Under the pieces are notes generated by a model. That model was not told where the DNA came from, ran no database searches, and worked only from the letters and a program-made list of their open reading frames with translations. DNA of 64,000 nucleotides from a bacterium. Lineage in GTDB: Bacteria; Krumholzibacteriota; Krumholzibacteriia; LZORAL124-64-63. Position numbers and translations under genes: made by a program. This document shows positions 45,949 to 55,513 of this stretch, one piece after another; position 1 is the first letter of the stretch; each line of letters starts with the position of its first letter. The stretch is taken from positions 1 to 64,000 of the forward strand of contig JADJYS010000016.1 in assembly GCA_016719645.1 (NCBI GenBank), read 5' to 3'.

Positions 45949-47660
45949 CGCGCCGCCTCCTTCCGGCGCTTGGCGGCGCGCAGCAGGCCGAAGACCGCCA
46001 GGGCGGCGGGCACCAGCACGGCGGCGAACAGGCGGTAGAAGAGCTTCTCGCCGTCGTCGACCGGCCGGATCACGCGCTGGGTCAGGGCCTTCGAGCGGAT
46101 CGAGATCATCTCCTCGCCGTGGGTCAGCGCGTCGACGGCGTTGAGCAGCAGCAGGGCGTTCTGCCCGGCCTGCAGGCCCATGTCGTCGAACATCTTGGCG
46201 CAGCCGATCACCGCGACGCGGGCCGTCTCGGCGCGCAGCGGGGCCGGCGCGTCGATGGCCGCGGGCGCGGCGGCTTCGCCGCCCGCCGGGGCGGGCCACG
46301 CCGGCGTCGGCCGCCCGGCGAAGGCGTCGGGGAAGCGGCCCTCGAGCAGCACCGCCAGCGGCAGCTTCGGCTCGATCTGCTTGCCGTCGGGCGCGAACAG
46401 GCTGCCGGGCAGCAGGCCGTCGGTGAACGGCGCGCGCCAGGCGCGGTCGCTGGCGGTGAACAGCACCGTCGAGGTCAGGCCGTTGCCGCCGATCACGGAG
46501 CCGTCCAGGTCCAGGGCGCTGCCCCACAGGTAGAGCAGGTTCGCGATGCGGTTGCTCAGGGGCGAGTCCCGGTTCATCTGCGCCTCGGTGACCTTGACCT
46601 GCACCGGCAGGCGCACCGGCTCGTTGGTCTGGAAGCGCATGCCGCCGATGTTCTGGGTGCGGGGCACGGCCAGGGTCTCGTGGCTGGCGTCCAGCAGGTG
46701 CCGCGTGTCCACGGCGACGCCGAAGGCCCCGAGGACGGACTCCAGACCGCTGGTCTGGCTGGCGCCGCTGATCGTGAAGCCCCCGCGCATGGCGGGCTGG
46801 TAGCCGTAGGTGTGCAGCTGCACCGCGATCAGCGCGTTGACGCCGTTGCTGATGGCGCGGTTGATCTCGAAGGCCTGGCGCTCGTCGAAGCCCGACGGGT
46901 TGAGCACCAGCAGCGCGTCGGCGTCGGCGGGGATGCGCGAGTCGGCCGTCAGCGACACCCGCTCGACCTGGTAGTGCTCCTGCTGGAGGTACTGGGCGAT
47001 CGAGGTGTAGACGTCCACCGGCTCGGGCGGCTGCATGCCGCGCTGCAGGTACTGCATGGCGACCTGCGGGTCGATCTCCTGCAGCGGCGCGACCAGGGCC
47101 ACCTTGGGGTCGCTGTCGCGGGTCAGGCGGTAGACGCGCGAGATCAGGTCGTACTCGAAGGTGGCCAGCGACTGCGGCAGGATCTGCGGCATGACCTCCT
47201 CGGGCCGGTCCTTGTAGGCCACGGTCATGGCGCTCCAGATCAGCTTGACGCCGATCTCGTCCTTGTCGATGGACTGGACCTGGAACGGCTGGATGCTCCG
47301 CTCGCCCAGCTGGCCCTGCAGGGCCTCGTCGTCCTGCGGGTCGTGGACGCTGAACTGGATCATGCCCCCGGACGCCTGGGCGTAGTCGCGCAGCTTGTCG
47401 GTGACGTCGCGCTCGAGGGTCTTCAGCTCGGTCGGCATCGCCGCCGCGCCGGTGATGTAGAGCTTCACCTGCACGGGGGCCTTCAGGCCCTTGAGGATGT
47501 TCTTGGCGGCCGGCGCCATGGTGTAGAGGCGCTCGCTGGTCAGGTCGACGCGCGCGCCGCCGAAGCCGCCCAGCACGTCGGTCAGCAGCACCGACACCGC
47601 CAGCAGCAGCAGGGCGGTCACGGCGAAGGTCACGCGGAAGTTCCGGCGCTTGGTGCTCAT
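45945..47660 (-). CDS. GldG-like membrane protein of an ABC exporter
   Basis: 571 residues from ATG 47660. One N-terminal membrane helix (FAVTALLLLAVSVLLTDVLG), a large extracytoplasmic domain and a C-terminal helix (LFAAVLVPAALAVFGLL). The start of the domain, VDLTSERLYTMAPAAKNILK with APVQVKLYITG, is the GldG/DUF7088 signature. A later segment (ADALLVLNPSGFDERQAFEI) fits the ABC-type uncharacterised auxiliary domain. It works with the permease and ATPase upstream. In gliding Bacteroidetes this complex aids motility; elsewhere its cargo is unknown. Confidence 0.87.
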   Translation of the reverse strand: MSTKRRNFRVTFAVTALLLLAVSVLLTDVLGGFGGARVDLTSERLYTMAPAAKNILKGLKAPVQVKLYITGAAAMPTELKTLERDVTDKLRDYAQASGGMIQFSVHDPQDDEALQGQLGERSIQPFQVQSIDKDEIGVKLIWSAMTVAYKDRPEEVMPQILPQSLATFEYDLISRVYRLTRDSDPKVALVAPLQEIDPQVAMQYLQRGMQPPEPVDVYTSIAQYLQQEHYQVERVSLTADSRIPADADALLVLNPSGFDERQAFEINRAISNGVNALIAVQLHTYGYQPAMRGGFTISGASQTSGLESVLGAFGVAVDTRHLLDASHETLAVPRTQNIGGMRFQTNEPVRLPVQVKVTEAQMNRDSPLSNRIANLLYLWGSALDLDGSVIGGNGLTSTVLFTASDRAWRAPFTDGLLPGSLFAPDGKQIEPKLPLAVLLEGRFPDAFAGRPTPAWPAPAGGEAAAPAAIDAPAPLRAETARVAVIGCAKMFDDMGLQAGQNALLLLNAVDALTHGEEMISIRSKALTQRVIRPVDDGEKLFYRLFAAVLVPAALAVFGLLRAAKRRKEAAR

Positions 47661-48385
47661 CAGTACTTCCTCCCTTCCAGCCAGACGGCGTTCAGGACCA
47701 GGAACACGGCCGTCAGGCCCAGGAAGTAGGCCAGGTCGCCCAGCTCCAGCACGCCGCGCTGCAGCGCCTGGTAGTGGGGCATCAGGCCGAACGCGTTCTG
47801 CAGGAAGGAGCCGAGGCCGCCGACCCAGCCGTCGATGGTGGCCGAGACGGCCGGCACCCCGACCAGGAACAGCGCGAAGCAGGCCAGCATGCCCAGGATG
47901 AAGGCGGAGATCTGGTCGCGCAGCAGGCCGCTGGTGAAGATGCCCACGGCCATGTACAGGCCGCCCAGCAGCAGCGCCCCGAGGTAGCCGCCGAAGACGG
48001 CGCCCAGGTCGGGGTTGCCCAGCAGCGCCAGCATGAGCGGGATCGGCAGCGTCCCGAGCAGCGCCACCACGTAGAAGGCCATCGCCGCGAGGTACTTGCC
48101 CAGCATGACCTCGCTGGACTTCATCGGCAGCGTCATCAGCAGCTCGAAGGTGCCGCTGCGCTTGTCCTCGGCCCACAGCCGCATGCTCACCGCGGGGATG
48201 AAGAAGATCAGGAACAGCGGCAGGTTCCCGAAGAAGTCGCGCATGTCCGCGAGCTGCGCCAGGAAGAACGGCGTCATGAACAGCCCGCAGTTGAGCACCA
48301 GGAACACGATGATGAAGATGTAGGCGATCGGGCTGTTGAAGTAGGCCGCGAACTCGCGGCGGAAGATCACGCCGGTGTTAGACAT
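47660..48385 (-). CDS. ABC-2 type permease (GldF-like)
   Basis: 241 residues with six hydrophobic segments. It begins IFRREFAAYFNSPIAYIFII, and MRLWAEDKRSGTFELLMTLP is the coupling segment typical of GldF and NosY-like ABC-2 permeases. It overlaps the ATPase gene by eight bases and the gldG-like gene by one base, so the operon is tightly coupled. Confidence 0.9.
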   Translation of the reverse strand: MSNTGVIFRREFAAYFNSPIAYIFIIVFLVLNCGLFMTPFFLAQLADMRDFFGNLPLFLIFFIPAVSMRLWAEDKRSGTFELLMTLPMKSSEVMLGKYLAAMAFYVVALLGTLPIPLMLALLGNPDLGAVFGGYLGALLLGGLYMAVGIFTSGLLRDQISAFILGMLACFALFLVGVPAVSATIDGWVGGLGSFLQNAFGLMPHYQALQRGVLELGDLAYFLGLTAVFLVLNAVWLEGRKY

Positions 48386-49337
48386 GGCTCACCTCCCGGG
48401 CGCCGCCGCTCTGTCGCGTCAGGGCGATGAACGTGTCCTCGAGGCTGAACGGCGACTCCTGCAGCTCGAGCAGGTCCCAGCCGCGCGACTGCCCGAGCCG
48501 GCCCAGCGGCGCCAGCACGTCCCGGCCGAAGTCGGCGCGCACCTCGAAGCGGGCCGCGCCCTCGCGCCCGGCGACCGGCCGCACCTCGTGCAGCCCGTCC
48601 AGGCCGCGCAGGGCCGCCTCGGCCTCGGCGGCCGGGGCGCGGTAGGCGACGAAGATGCGGTTGCGCCCCATGGCCGCCCGCTCCAGCTCGCCGATGCGAC
48701 CGTCGGCGACGATCCGGCCGGCGTTGATGATCACGACGCGGTCGGTGACCGGGGACACCTCCTGCAGGATGTGCGTGCTGAAGATGATCGTCTTGCTGCG
48801 GGCGAGGCTCTGGATCAGCTCGCGGATGCCGATGATCTGCAGGGGGTCCAGGCCGCTGGTGGGCTCGTCGAGGATCAGCACCTCGGGGTCGTGGATCAGC
48901 GCCTGCGCCAGGCCGGTGCGCTGCCGGAAGCCCTTGGACAGCTCGTTGATGGGCTTGCGGTAGACGCTGCCCAGCCCGCAGGCCTCCACGACCCACTCCA
49001 GCCGCCGGCGCAGCTCGTCGCCGGCCAGGCCGCGCGCCCGGCCGACGAACTGCAGGTACTCGTGGACCATCATGTCCACGTACAGCGGGTGGTTCTCCGG
49101 CAGGTAGCCGATGCGGCCGCGGACTTCCAGGGGGTCGCGGAGCACGTCGATGCCGTCCACGCTGACGGTCCCGGAGTCCGGGGCCAGGAACGTGGTGACG
49201 ATCTTCATCGCGGTGCTCTTGCCGGCCCCGTTGGGCCCCAGGAAGCCGAGGATCTCGCCTTTGTCGAGGCGGAACGAGACGCCGTCGAGGGCGACGGTGG
49301 CTCCGAACCGCTTCGTGACGTCACGTACCTCGATCAT
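48378..49337 (-). CDS. ABC transporter ATP-binding protein (GldA-like)
   Basis: 319 residues from ATG 49337; the frame continues upstream but only this start gives a normal ABC protein. Walker A FLGPNGAGKSTAMKIVTTFL, signature INELSKGFRQRTGLAQALIH, Walker B VLILDEPTSGLDP, switch His FSTHILQEV. A C-terminal 80-residue extension (RIFVAYRAPAAEAEAALRGL) matches the GldA type. It powers the membrane complex encoded next. First gene of the four-gene operon ending at the terminator at 44861-44897. Confidence 0.9.
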   Translation of the reverse strand: MIEVRDVTKRFGATVALDGVSFRLDKGEILGFLGPNGAGKSTAMKIVTTFLAPDSGTVSVDGIDVLRDPLEVRGRIGYLPENHPLYVDMMVHEYLQFVGRARGLAGDELRRRLEWVVEACGLGSVYRKPINELSKGFRQRTGLAQALIHDPEVLILDEPTSGLDPLQIIGIRELIQSLARSKTIIFSTHILQEVSPVTDRVVIINAGRIVADGRIGELERAAMGRNRIFVAYRAPAAEAEAALRGLDGLHEVRPVAGREGAARFEVRADFGRDVLAPLGRLGQSRGWDLLELQESPFSLEDTFIALTRQSGGAREVSHV

Positions 49338-49550
49338 CGCTTCGAGTCCTCCGTAGCTGGGTTGGTAGGGGATGGGGGATCCCGGGGCGCGCCCGAACAC
49401 GACAGACGCCGCTCGTGGGCGGCGCCGCCGGGCAACCGGGGCCAATCTACACGAAACCGGGGTCCCGGTTCCAGTTTTTCCGAGCCTCGGGGCGCCCCAG
49501 GGCTTAGACTGGCCCGGATCCGTGCCACCCGCCGCGCAGCGAGGACCGCG

Positions 49551-50228
49551 ATGGACCGAGACCCCCGCATTCCCCTGGTTTTTCGCGAACGGACGCCCTC
49601 CGAAGCGGCCGCCAGGGCCCGGGATTTCACCGAGGACCTGGCCCGACGTCGCTCGGTCCGCGATTTCAGCGACCGGCCGGTGCCGGCCGCGCTGATCGCC
49701 GACTGCCTGCGCGCGGCCGCCAGCGCCCCGAGCGGCGCCAACCAGCAACCCTGGCATTTCGTGGCCGTGGGCGACCCGGTCGTCAAGCAACGCATCCGCG
49801 AGGCGGCCGAGGCCGAGGAGCGGACCTTCTACGGCGGGCGCGCTCCGGGAGAGTGGCTCGCGGCCTTGCGCCCGCTCGGCACCGACGCGAGCAAGCCCTT
49901 CCTGGAAAAGGCGCCCTGGCTGATCGCCATCTTCCAGTTGCGCCAGGGAGTCGGGCCCGGCGGCGAGCGCGTCACGCACTACTATCCCACGGAGTCCGTG
50001 GGCATCGCCACGGGCATGCTGATCGCCGCCCTCCACCGGGCCGGCCTGGCGACGTTGACCCACACGCCGAGCCCCATGAATTTCCTGAACGAGGTGCTCG
50101 GCAGGCCCCGGCACGAGCGGCCCTTCCTGCTGCTGGTCGTCGGCCATCCCGCGCCGGGCTGCACGGTGCCCGATCTGCGCCGCAAGCCCTTCGACGAAGT
50201 GGCGACCTTCCTCGAGGCGGCGACATGA
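49551..50228 (+). CDS. Nitroreductase-family protein, iodotyrosine-deiodinase-like
   Basis: 225 residues. FMN-binding motif RRRSVRDFSDRPVPAALIAD, and AAASAPSGANQQPWHFVAVG. YYPTESVGIATGMLIAALHR, then AGLATLTHTPSPMNFLNEVL and GRPRHERPFLLLVVGHPA, are like the IYD/BluB-related subgroup rather than NfsA/NfsB. It likely performs an FMN-dependent reduction, possibly dehalogenation; substrate unknown. Its stop overlaps the next start (ATGA). Confidence 0.85.
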   Translation: MDRDPRIPLVFRERTPSEAAARARDFTEDLARRRSVRDFSDRPVPAALIADCLRAAASAPSGANQQPWHFVAVGDPVVKQRIREAAEAEERTFYGGRAPGEWLAALRPLGTDASKPFLEKAPWLIAIFQLRQGVGPGGERVTHYYPTESVGIATGMLIAALHRAGLATLTHTPSPMNFLNEVLGRPRHERPFLLLVVGHPAPGCTVPDLRRKPFDEVATFLEAAT

Positions 50229-50608
50229 CCGACCGCCGCCCCCCCGAGCCCTCCCTGTGGCGCTACGAGCTGCCCGGCGGCTGGGTCGTGCTGGCCGGCC
50301 GCACCGACGCCGACAACGACCGCCTCAGCCTGAAGATCGCCAAGCCCAACGACTGGTGGTTCCACGTGAAGGGCCGCCCCAGCAGCCACGTCGTGCTGCA
50401 GGTGCCGGCGGGGGAGGAGCCGCCGCGCGAGCTGCTGGAGGCCGCCGCCGCGGTCGCCGCCTGGCACAGCAAGGTGCGCGAGGCCAAGCTGGTGGCGGTC
50501 TCCGGGACCCAGGCCCGTTTCGTGACGAAACCGCCCGGCGCGAAACCGGGCACGGTCCAGATCCGTAAGGAAAAGACGTTCATGGTCAAGCCGGGCGTCC
50601 CCGGCTGA
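50225..50608 (+). CDS. NFACT-R (DUF814) domain protein
   Basis: 127 residues, a stand-alone NFACT-R domain: VVLAGRTDADNDRLSLKIAK, then PNDWWFHVKGRPSSHVVLQV, then AAAVAAWHSKVREAKLVAVS. In full-length RqcH/NEMF proteins this domain contacts RNA on stalled ribosomes. Short versions are widespread and may bind tRNA or rRNA. Co-transcribed with the nitroreductase gene. Confidence 0.88.
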   Translation: MTDRRPPEPSLWRYELPGGWVVLAGRTDADNDRLSLKIAKPNDWWFHVKGRPSSHVVLQVPAGEEPPRELLEAAAAVAAWHSKVREAKLVAVSGTQARFVTKPPGAKPGTVQIRKEKTFMVKPGVPG

Positions 50609-50669
50609 CGTCCGCACGCCTGCGGCGATCCCCGGCCCGACCCTGCAGTTATCCCAGGAGGCGAATCCC

Positions 50670-53600
50670 TTGAAACGACTGGCCATCCTCTCCCTCGCGG
50701 TCGCGCTGGCGGCCGCCTTGTCCGGGGCCGCGTCCGCGACCGCGCCGGGCGCCTCGCAGCTCATGCGCAACCCCGACATCAGCGCCGAGCACATCGTCTT
50801 CACCTACGAGGACGACCTCTGGCTGGCGCCCGCGACCGGCGGACCGGCCCGCCGGATCACCAGCGGCCCCGGCTTCGAGAACGCCGGCAAGTTCAGCCCC
50901 GACGGCCAGTGGATCGCCTTCACCGCCGACTACGACGGCGGCACCGACGTCTACGTGATGCCGACCGCCGGCGGCGAGCCGCGCCGCCTGACCTTCCACC
51001 CGGGCGCCGACCTGGCGCTGGACTGGCACCCCGACGGCCGGCGCATCCTGTTCCGCTCGTCGCGCGAGCACCCGCTCGGCCAGCCGCAGCTGTTCCTGGT
51101 CGACCGCGAGGGCGGCCTGCCCGAGAAGGTGGCCGTGGACCGCGGCGCCCTGGCGAGCTTCTCGCCCGACGGCAAGCGCCTCGCCTACAACCGCATCGCC
51201 CGCGAGGGGGCCACCTGGAAGCGCTACCGCGGCGGCATGGCCCAGGACGTGTGGGTGGCCGACTTCGCCTCCGGCGCCATCGCGAAGGTCACCGACTTCG
51301 AGGGCACCGACAGCTTCCCGATGTGGTGGCAGGACCGCATCGTCTTTCTGAGCGACCGCGAGGACGGCACCCTGAACCTCTACGCGATGACCCCCGCGGG
51401 CGGCGACGTGACGCGCCTGACGAGCTACCGCGACTACGACGTGAAGTCGCCCGGCTGCGGCGCCGGCCGCGTCGTCTACCAGCACGCGGGCGGCCTGCGC
51501 GTGCTCGACCTGGCCACCGGCGTCGACCGCGAGGTGGCGATCGACGTCGCCACCGACCGCGCGCCGATGCGCTCCGAGCTCGTCGAGGCGGCGCCGTCGA
51601 CCGGCAGCTTCGGCCTCTCGCCCGCCGGCGAGCGCCTGCTGCTGGAGGCGCGCGGCGAGATCCTCAGCCTGCCCGCCGAGGAAGGCGAGTGGTTCGACCT
51701 CACCCGCACCAGCGCGAGCCGCGAGAAGAACGCCGCCTGGTCGCCCGACGGCCGCTGGGTCTGCTTCGTGAGCGACCGCGGCGGCGAGGAGCAGCTCTAC
51801 CTCGCCGACCAGCGCGGCCGCGACGCCTGGCGCCCGCTGACGACCGGCAACCAGGGCTTCCTGCTGCAGCCCGTCTGGTCGCCCGACTCGCAGCGGATCC
51901 TCTGGGGCGACAAGTTCATGCGCCTGAACATGGTGGACGTCGCCAGCGGCAAGGTCACCGTGATCGACACGGGCGAGTACGACGACGCCTGGGAGCGCTG
52001 GGGCATCCTCGACTACGTCTGGTCGCCGGACGGGCAGTGGGTGGCCTACACCAAGAACACCGCGAACATGAACGAGGTGATCTGCCTCTACGGCCTCGCC
52101 TCCGGGAAGATCACGCAGGTCACCGACGACTTCTTCACCAGCTGGTCGCCCAGCTTCGACCCCGAGGGCCGCTACCTCTGGTTCCTGAGCAACCGCACCT
52201 TCACCCCGATCATGGACCGCCAGGACCAGAACCACATCTTCGTGGACATGGCCAAGCCCTACCTCGCCCTGCTGCAGGCCGGCGTCCGCTCGCCGTTCTT
52301 CGAGGATCCGGGCCTGGTGGCGGCGAAGGCCGACGGGGAGGAGAAGGGCGGCAAGGACGACGACGGCGCGAAGACCGCCGCCACCCGCATCGACCTCGAC
52401 GGCCTCGCCGGCCGCGTCGTGGCCGTCCCCGGCGTCGCGGGCGGCAACTACTTCCGCCTCACCGCGACCGCCGACGGCTGCCTGATGCTGCGCCGCGACG
52501 AGCCGGTCTTCCTGAAGTACCAGAACGTCGACGACCGCACCGCCGAGAGCGACCTCACCCTGGTGGCGTACGACGTCGCGGAGCGCGAGGCCAAGGACCT
52601 GGGCGGCGGCCTCGCCAACTACCACCTCTCGGCCGACGGCAAGAAGCTGGCGTACCGCGCCGGCAGCAGCTACGGCGTGGTCGACGCGGGCCAGGAGTTC
52701 AAGCCCGGCGACGGCGCGGTCGAGCTCGGCGGCGTGCGCCTGCGCGTCGACCGCGCGCAGGAGTACCGCCAGATGCTCGACGAGGCCTGGCGCATCCAGC
52801 GCGACTGGTTCTACGACGAGAACATGCACGGCGTCGACTGGCAGAAGATCCGCGGCAAGTACGCGGCCCTGGTCCCCTGGTGCGGCGCGCGCGGCGACCT
52901 CACCTACCTGATCGGGGAGATGATCGCCGAGCTGAACATCGGCCACACCTACGTCTACGGCGGCGACCAGCAGCACACGGGCGCGCCGCCGCGCACGGCG
53001 CTGCTGGGCTGCGACTTCGCCGCCGATCCGCGCGCGGCGGCGTGCGCATCGCCCGCATCCTGCCCGGCTGCGTCTGGGACGCCGCCGCGCGCTCGCCGCT
53101 GTCCGAGCCCGGCGTGGACGTGCGCGAGGGCGACTACCTGCTGGCCGTCGACGGCCGGCCGCTGGCCGCCGGCGCCAACCCCTACGAGCTGCTCGCCGAC
53201 GCCGCCGGCCGCACCGTCGAGCTCACCGTCGCCGCCGACGCCGGCGGCAAGCAGCCGCGCACGGTCGTGGTCGAGCCGCTGCGCGGCGAGGGCGGCCTGC
53301 GCTACCGCGCCTGGGTGGAGGCCAACCGCCGCTACGTCGACGAGAAGTCGGGCGGCCGCCTCGGCTACCTCCACCTGCCCGACATGGGCGAGCCCGGCCT
53401 GATCGAGTTCGGCGCCTACTGGTACCCGCAGACGGGCCGCGAGGGCATCGTCATCGACGAGCGCGACAACGGCGGCGGCTTCGTCGGCGACATGATCATC
53501 GACCGGCTCGAGCGCGTGATGTGGTCCCTGACCATCCCGCGCGAGGGCGGCCCCGGCCGCAACCCCGAGCGCGCCTTCCACGGGCCGCTGGCGGTCCTGA

Positions 53601-53986
53601 TCAACGAGGACACCGGCAGCAACGGCGAGTTCTTCGCCGAGGCGGTCAAGGTCCGCAACCTCGCCACCGTGATCGGCATGCGCACCTGGGGCGGCGCCAT
53701 CGGCATCGAGCCCCACCAGGACCTCGTCGACGGCGGCACGGTCACCCCGCCCCAGTTCGGCCTCTACGACCTGCACGGGAAGTGGATCATCGAGGGCCGC
53801 GGCGTCGAGCCCCACATCGAGGTGCAGAACCAGCCCGCCGCCGTGGTGGCCGGCCGGGACGACCAGCTCGACTACGCGATCGGGCACCTGCTCGGCCGCC
53901 TGAAGGACGAGGGCGGGCTGTGGCGGATCCCGGCGGTGCCGGACTATCCCGACAAGAGCAAGCCCGGGGAAGGTGTTCGCAAATAA
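50670..53986 (+). CDS. Tricorn-like protease, secreted, frameshifted
   Basis: Signal peptide MKRLAILSLAVALAAALSGA. Residues about 30-650 form the beta-propeller part with TolB-like blades (ARRITSGPGFENAGKFSPDG, DIVYVM-type strands, AAWSPDGRWVCFVSDRGGEE). A helical C1 region follows (YRQMLDEAWRIQRDWFYDEN, TYLIGEMIAELNIGHTYVYG). At 53028-53042 one base is missing. The C-terminal half continues in another frame with a PDZ domain (ILPGCVWDAAARSPLSEPGV) and an S41 core (IVIDERDNGGGFVGDMIIDR; VLINEDTGSNGEFFAEAVKV with the nucleophile Ser). Joined length is about 1105 residues, normal for Tricorn. It degrades peptides in the periplasm. Confidence 0.87.
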
Positions 53987-54041
53987 GGCCGCGGACTGCC
54001 GCCCCGGACTGCCCGGGTGATCCGAACCTGGATGGGCGCGC

Positions 54042-54060
54042 CGGACACATCCTGTGTCCG
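54042..54060 (+). terminator. Short hairpin after the Tricorn-like gene
   Basis: 8-bp perfect stem CGGACACA / TGTGTCCG with loop TCC, 56 bases after the stop. No T-run, so termination is uncertain. Confidence 0.35.
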
Positions 54061-54135
54061 AGCGCTTGACCCGGCCCTCCGCACGGGCGCAGGAGCGCGG
54101 CCATGCCCATCCGCCGCCATGGCCTTCATTTACTG

Positions 54136-54240
54136 CACCCAGGTAGATGCGGGACGCGTCCGGCCCGGGGGCGCCGGGCGGCCCGGGTCAGGAGACCGGC
54201 AAGCGCCCCCCGCCGGACGCGTCCCGCATCTACCTGGGTG
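54136..54240. repeat. 28-bp perfect inverted repeat forming a large hairpin
   Basis: Arms at 54136-54163 and 54213-54240 are exact reverse complements, each containing the self-complementary core GGACGCGTCC. A further 7-bp pairing (54167-54173 with 54204-54210) extends the stem, leaving a loop of about 30 bases. The right arm includes the last codons and stop of the esterase gene. It may be a bidirectional terminator or a small mobile or inverted-duplicated repeat. It lies between two converging genes. Confidence 0.8.
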
Positions 54241-55381
54241 TCTCGGTGTAAAGGAAGGTCAGGGCCGAGGGTAAGGAATCCCTCCAGAAGCCCCAGGAGT
54301 GGCCCTGCGGTAGTTCCTCGGACAGGCAGGCGAAGCCGCAGCCCGCCAGCAGCGCGGCGAACTCGCGGTCCATCGGGATCAGCTGCGGCAGGTCGAAGGC
54401 GCCCCAGTTCAGGTAGACCCGCACGCTCTGCGGGGGCATCGCCGCGTAGGCGACGGTCTGCTCGGGCGCGACGTAGGGGCTCATCGCGGCCACGCGGTCG
54501 AAGCGGCCGGGGAAGCGGCGCGCCAGGTCGAGCGCCGCGTTGCCGCCGTAGCTGGCGCCCATGACGCCCCACGTCATGCCCACGTCGTGCTGCACGGCGA
54601 CGAAGGGCTGCAGGGTGCCGGTGACCCACAGGCCGAAGGGCTCCTGCAGCCCGCCGGCGTACTCGTCGGTGCGGCGCCCCGGCGGGACGCACACGCAGAC
54701 CGGCAGGACCAGGTCGGGGCGGTGCTCGGCCAGCCAGGCCAGGGCCCGTTCCAGCCCTCCCAGCGTGACGTATTCGAGGCCGTCGTGGACCAGCAGGCAG
54801 GGGCGGCGGCCGCGCGGTTCGCCCGGGGGCGTCAGCACCAGCACCTCGCGGGGGCCGCCGAGCGCGGGCGCCGGCAGTTCGTAGCGGTCCTGGCGGCAGG
54901 CGGTCGCGGCCGGGGCGGCGACGAAGTCCGGCTCCTTGTAGTCCGGCCCGCGCAGCTCGGAGTTGGGACCGTAGCCGCCGGTGCAGGTGCGCGGGTTGCG
55001 CGCGTCGAGCAGCCACTGCGCGTCGACCACGAACTTGTAGTCGACCCGGGCCTGCGGCGGCAGGACCAGCACGCAGGACCACAGGTCGGTGCCGGCCAGG
55101 TGCGCCAGGGGCAGCGTCGGCAGCCAGGCGGTCTGGTCGCCGGCGAGCCGCACGTCGCGGCCGGGACCGCGGTAGAACAGCAGCAGCGTGTCGCCGCCCG
55201 CGATGATGGGGTTGAAGGGGTGGTCGGCGAGCAGGGCGGAGGCCTCGGCCTGGCGGGACGGCATGGGCAGGCGCTCGAGGGCGCCGAGGCGGTCGAGCGG
55301 GCGGCCGGCCGCGGCGGCCGCAGAGGCGGCGGCCAGCGCGGCGACGGCGAGCATCGGCAACGTCAACGCCTTGGTGCGCAT
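54230..55381 (-). CDS. Secreted esterase of the enterochelin-esterase-like type
   Basis: 383 residues. Signal peptide MRTKALTLPMLAVAALAAAS. An N-terminal E-set/CBM48-like beta domain (about 60-150; LLLFYRGPGRDVRLAGDQTA, ARVDYKFVVDAQWLLDARNP) precedes an alpha/beta-hydrolase domain. The nucleophile elbow is TWGVMGASYGGNAALDLARR (GxSxG). The catalytic His is likely in LPQGHSWGFWRDSLPSALTF. Family members hydrolyse esters such as feruloyl or siderophore esters; substrate unknown. Confidence 0.85.
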   Translation of the reverse strand: MRTKALTLPMLAVAALAAASAAAAAGRPLDRLGALERLPMPSRQAEASALLADHPFNPIIAGGDTLLLFYRGPGRDVRLAGDQTAWLPTLPLAHLAGTDLWSCVLVLPPQARVDYKFVVDAQWLLDARNPRTCTGGYGPNSELRGPDYKEPDFVAAPAATACRQDRYELPAPALGGPREVLVLTPPGEPRGRRPCLLVHDGLEYVTLGGLERALAWLAEHRPDLVLPVCVCVPPGRRTDEYAGGLQEPFGLWVTGTLQPFVAVQHDVGMTWGVMGASYGGNAALDLARRFPGRFDRVAAMSPYVAPEQTVAYAAMPPQSVRVYLNWGAFDLPQLIPMDREFAALLAGCGFACLSEELPQGHSWGFWRDSLPSALTFLYTETPR

Positions 55382-55513
55382 GGGGCTCCGGCCCTCCCGC
55401 CGGGTCTACACGGGGTTTTCACATGGTCCGCACCGGCAGCCTAGCATAGAATACCGGCAGCCGCGACCCACGCGTTCACCGCGATCCCTCGCGTTCCCAG
55501 CAAGGCGGAACCC

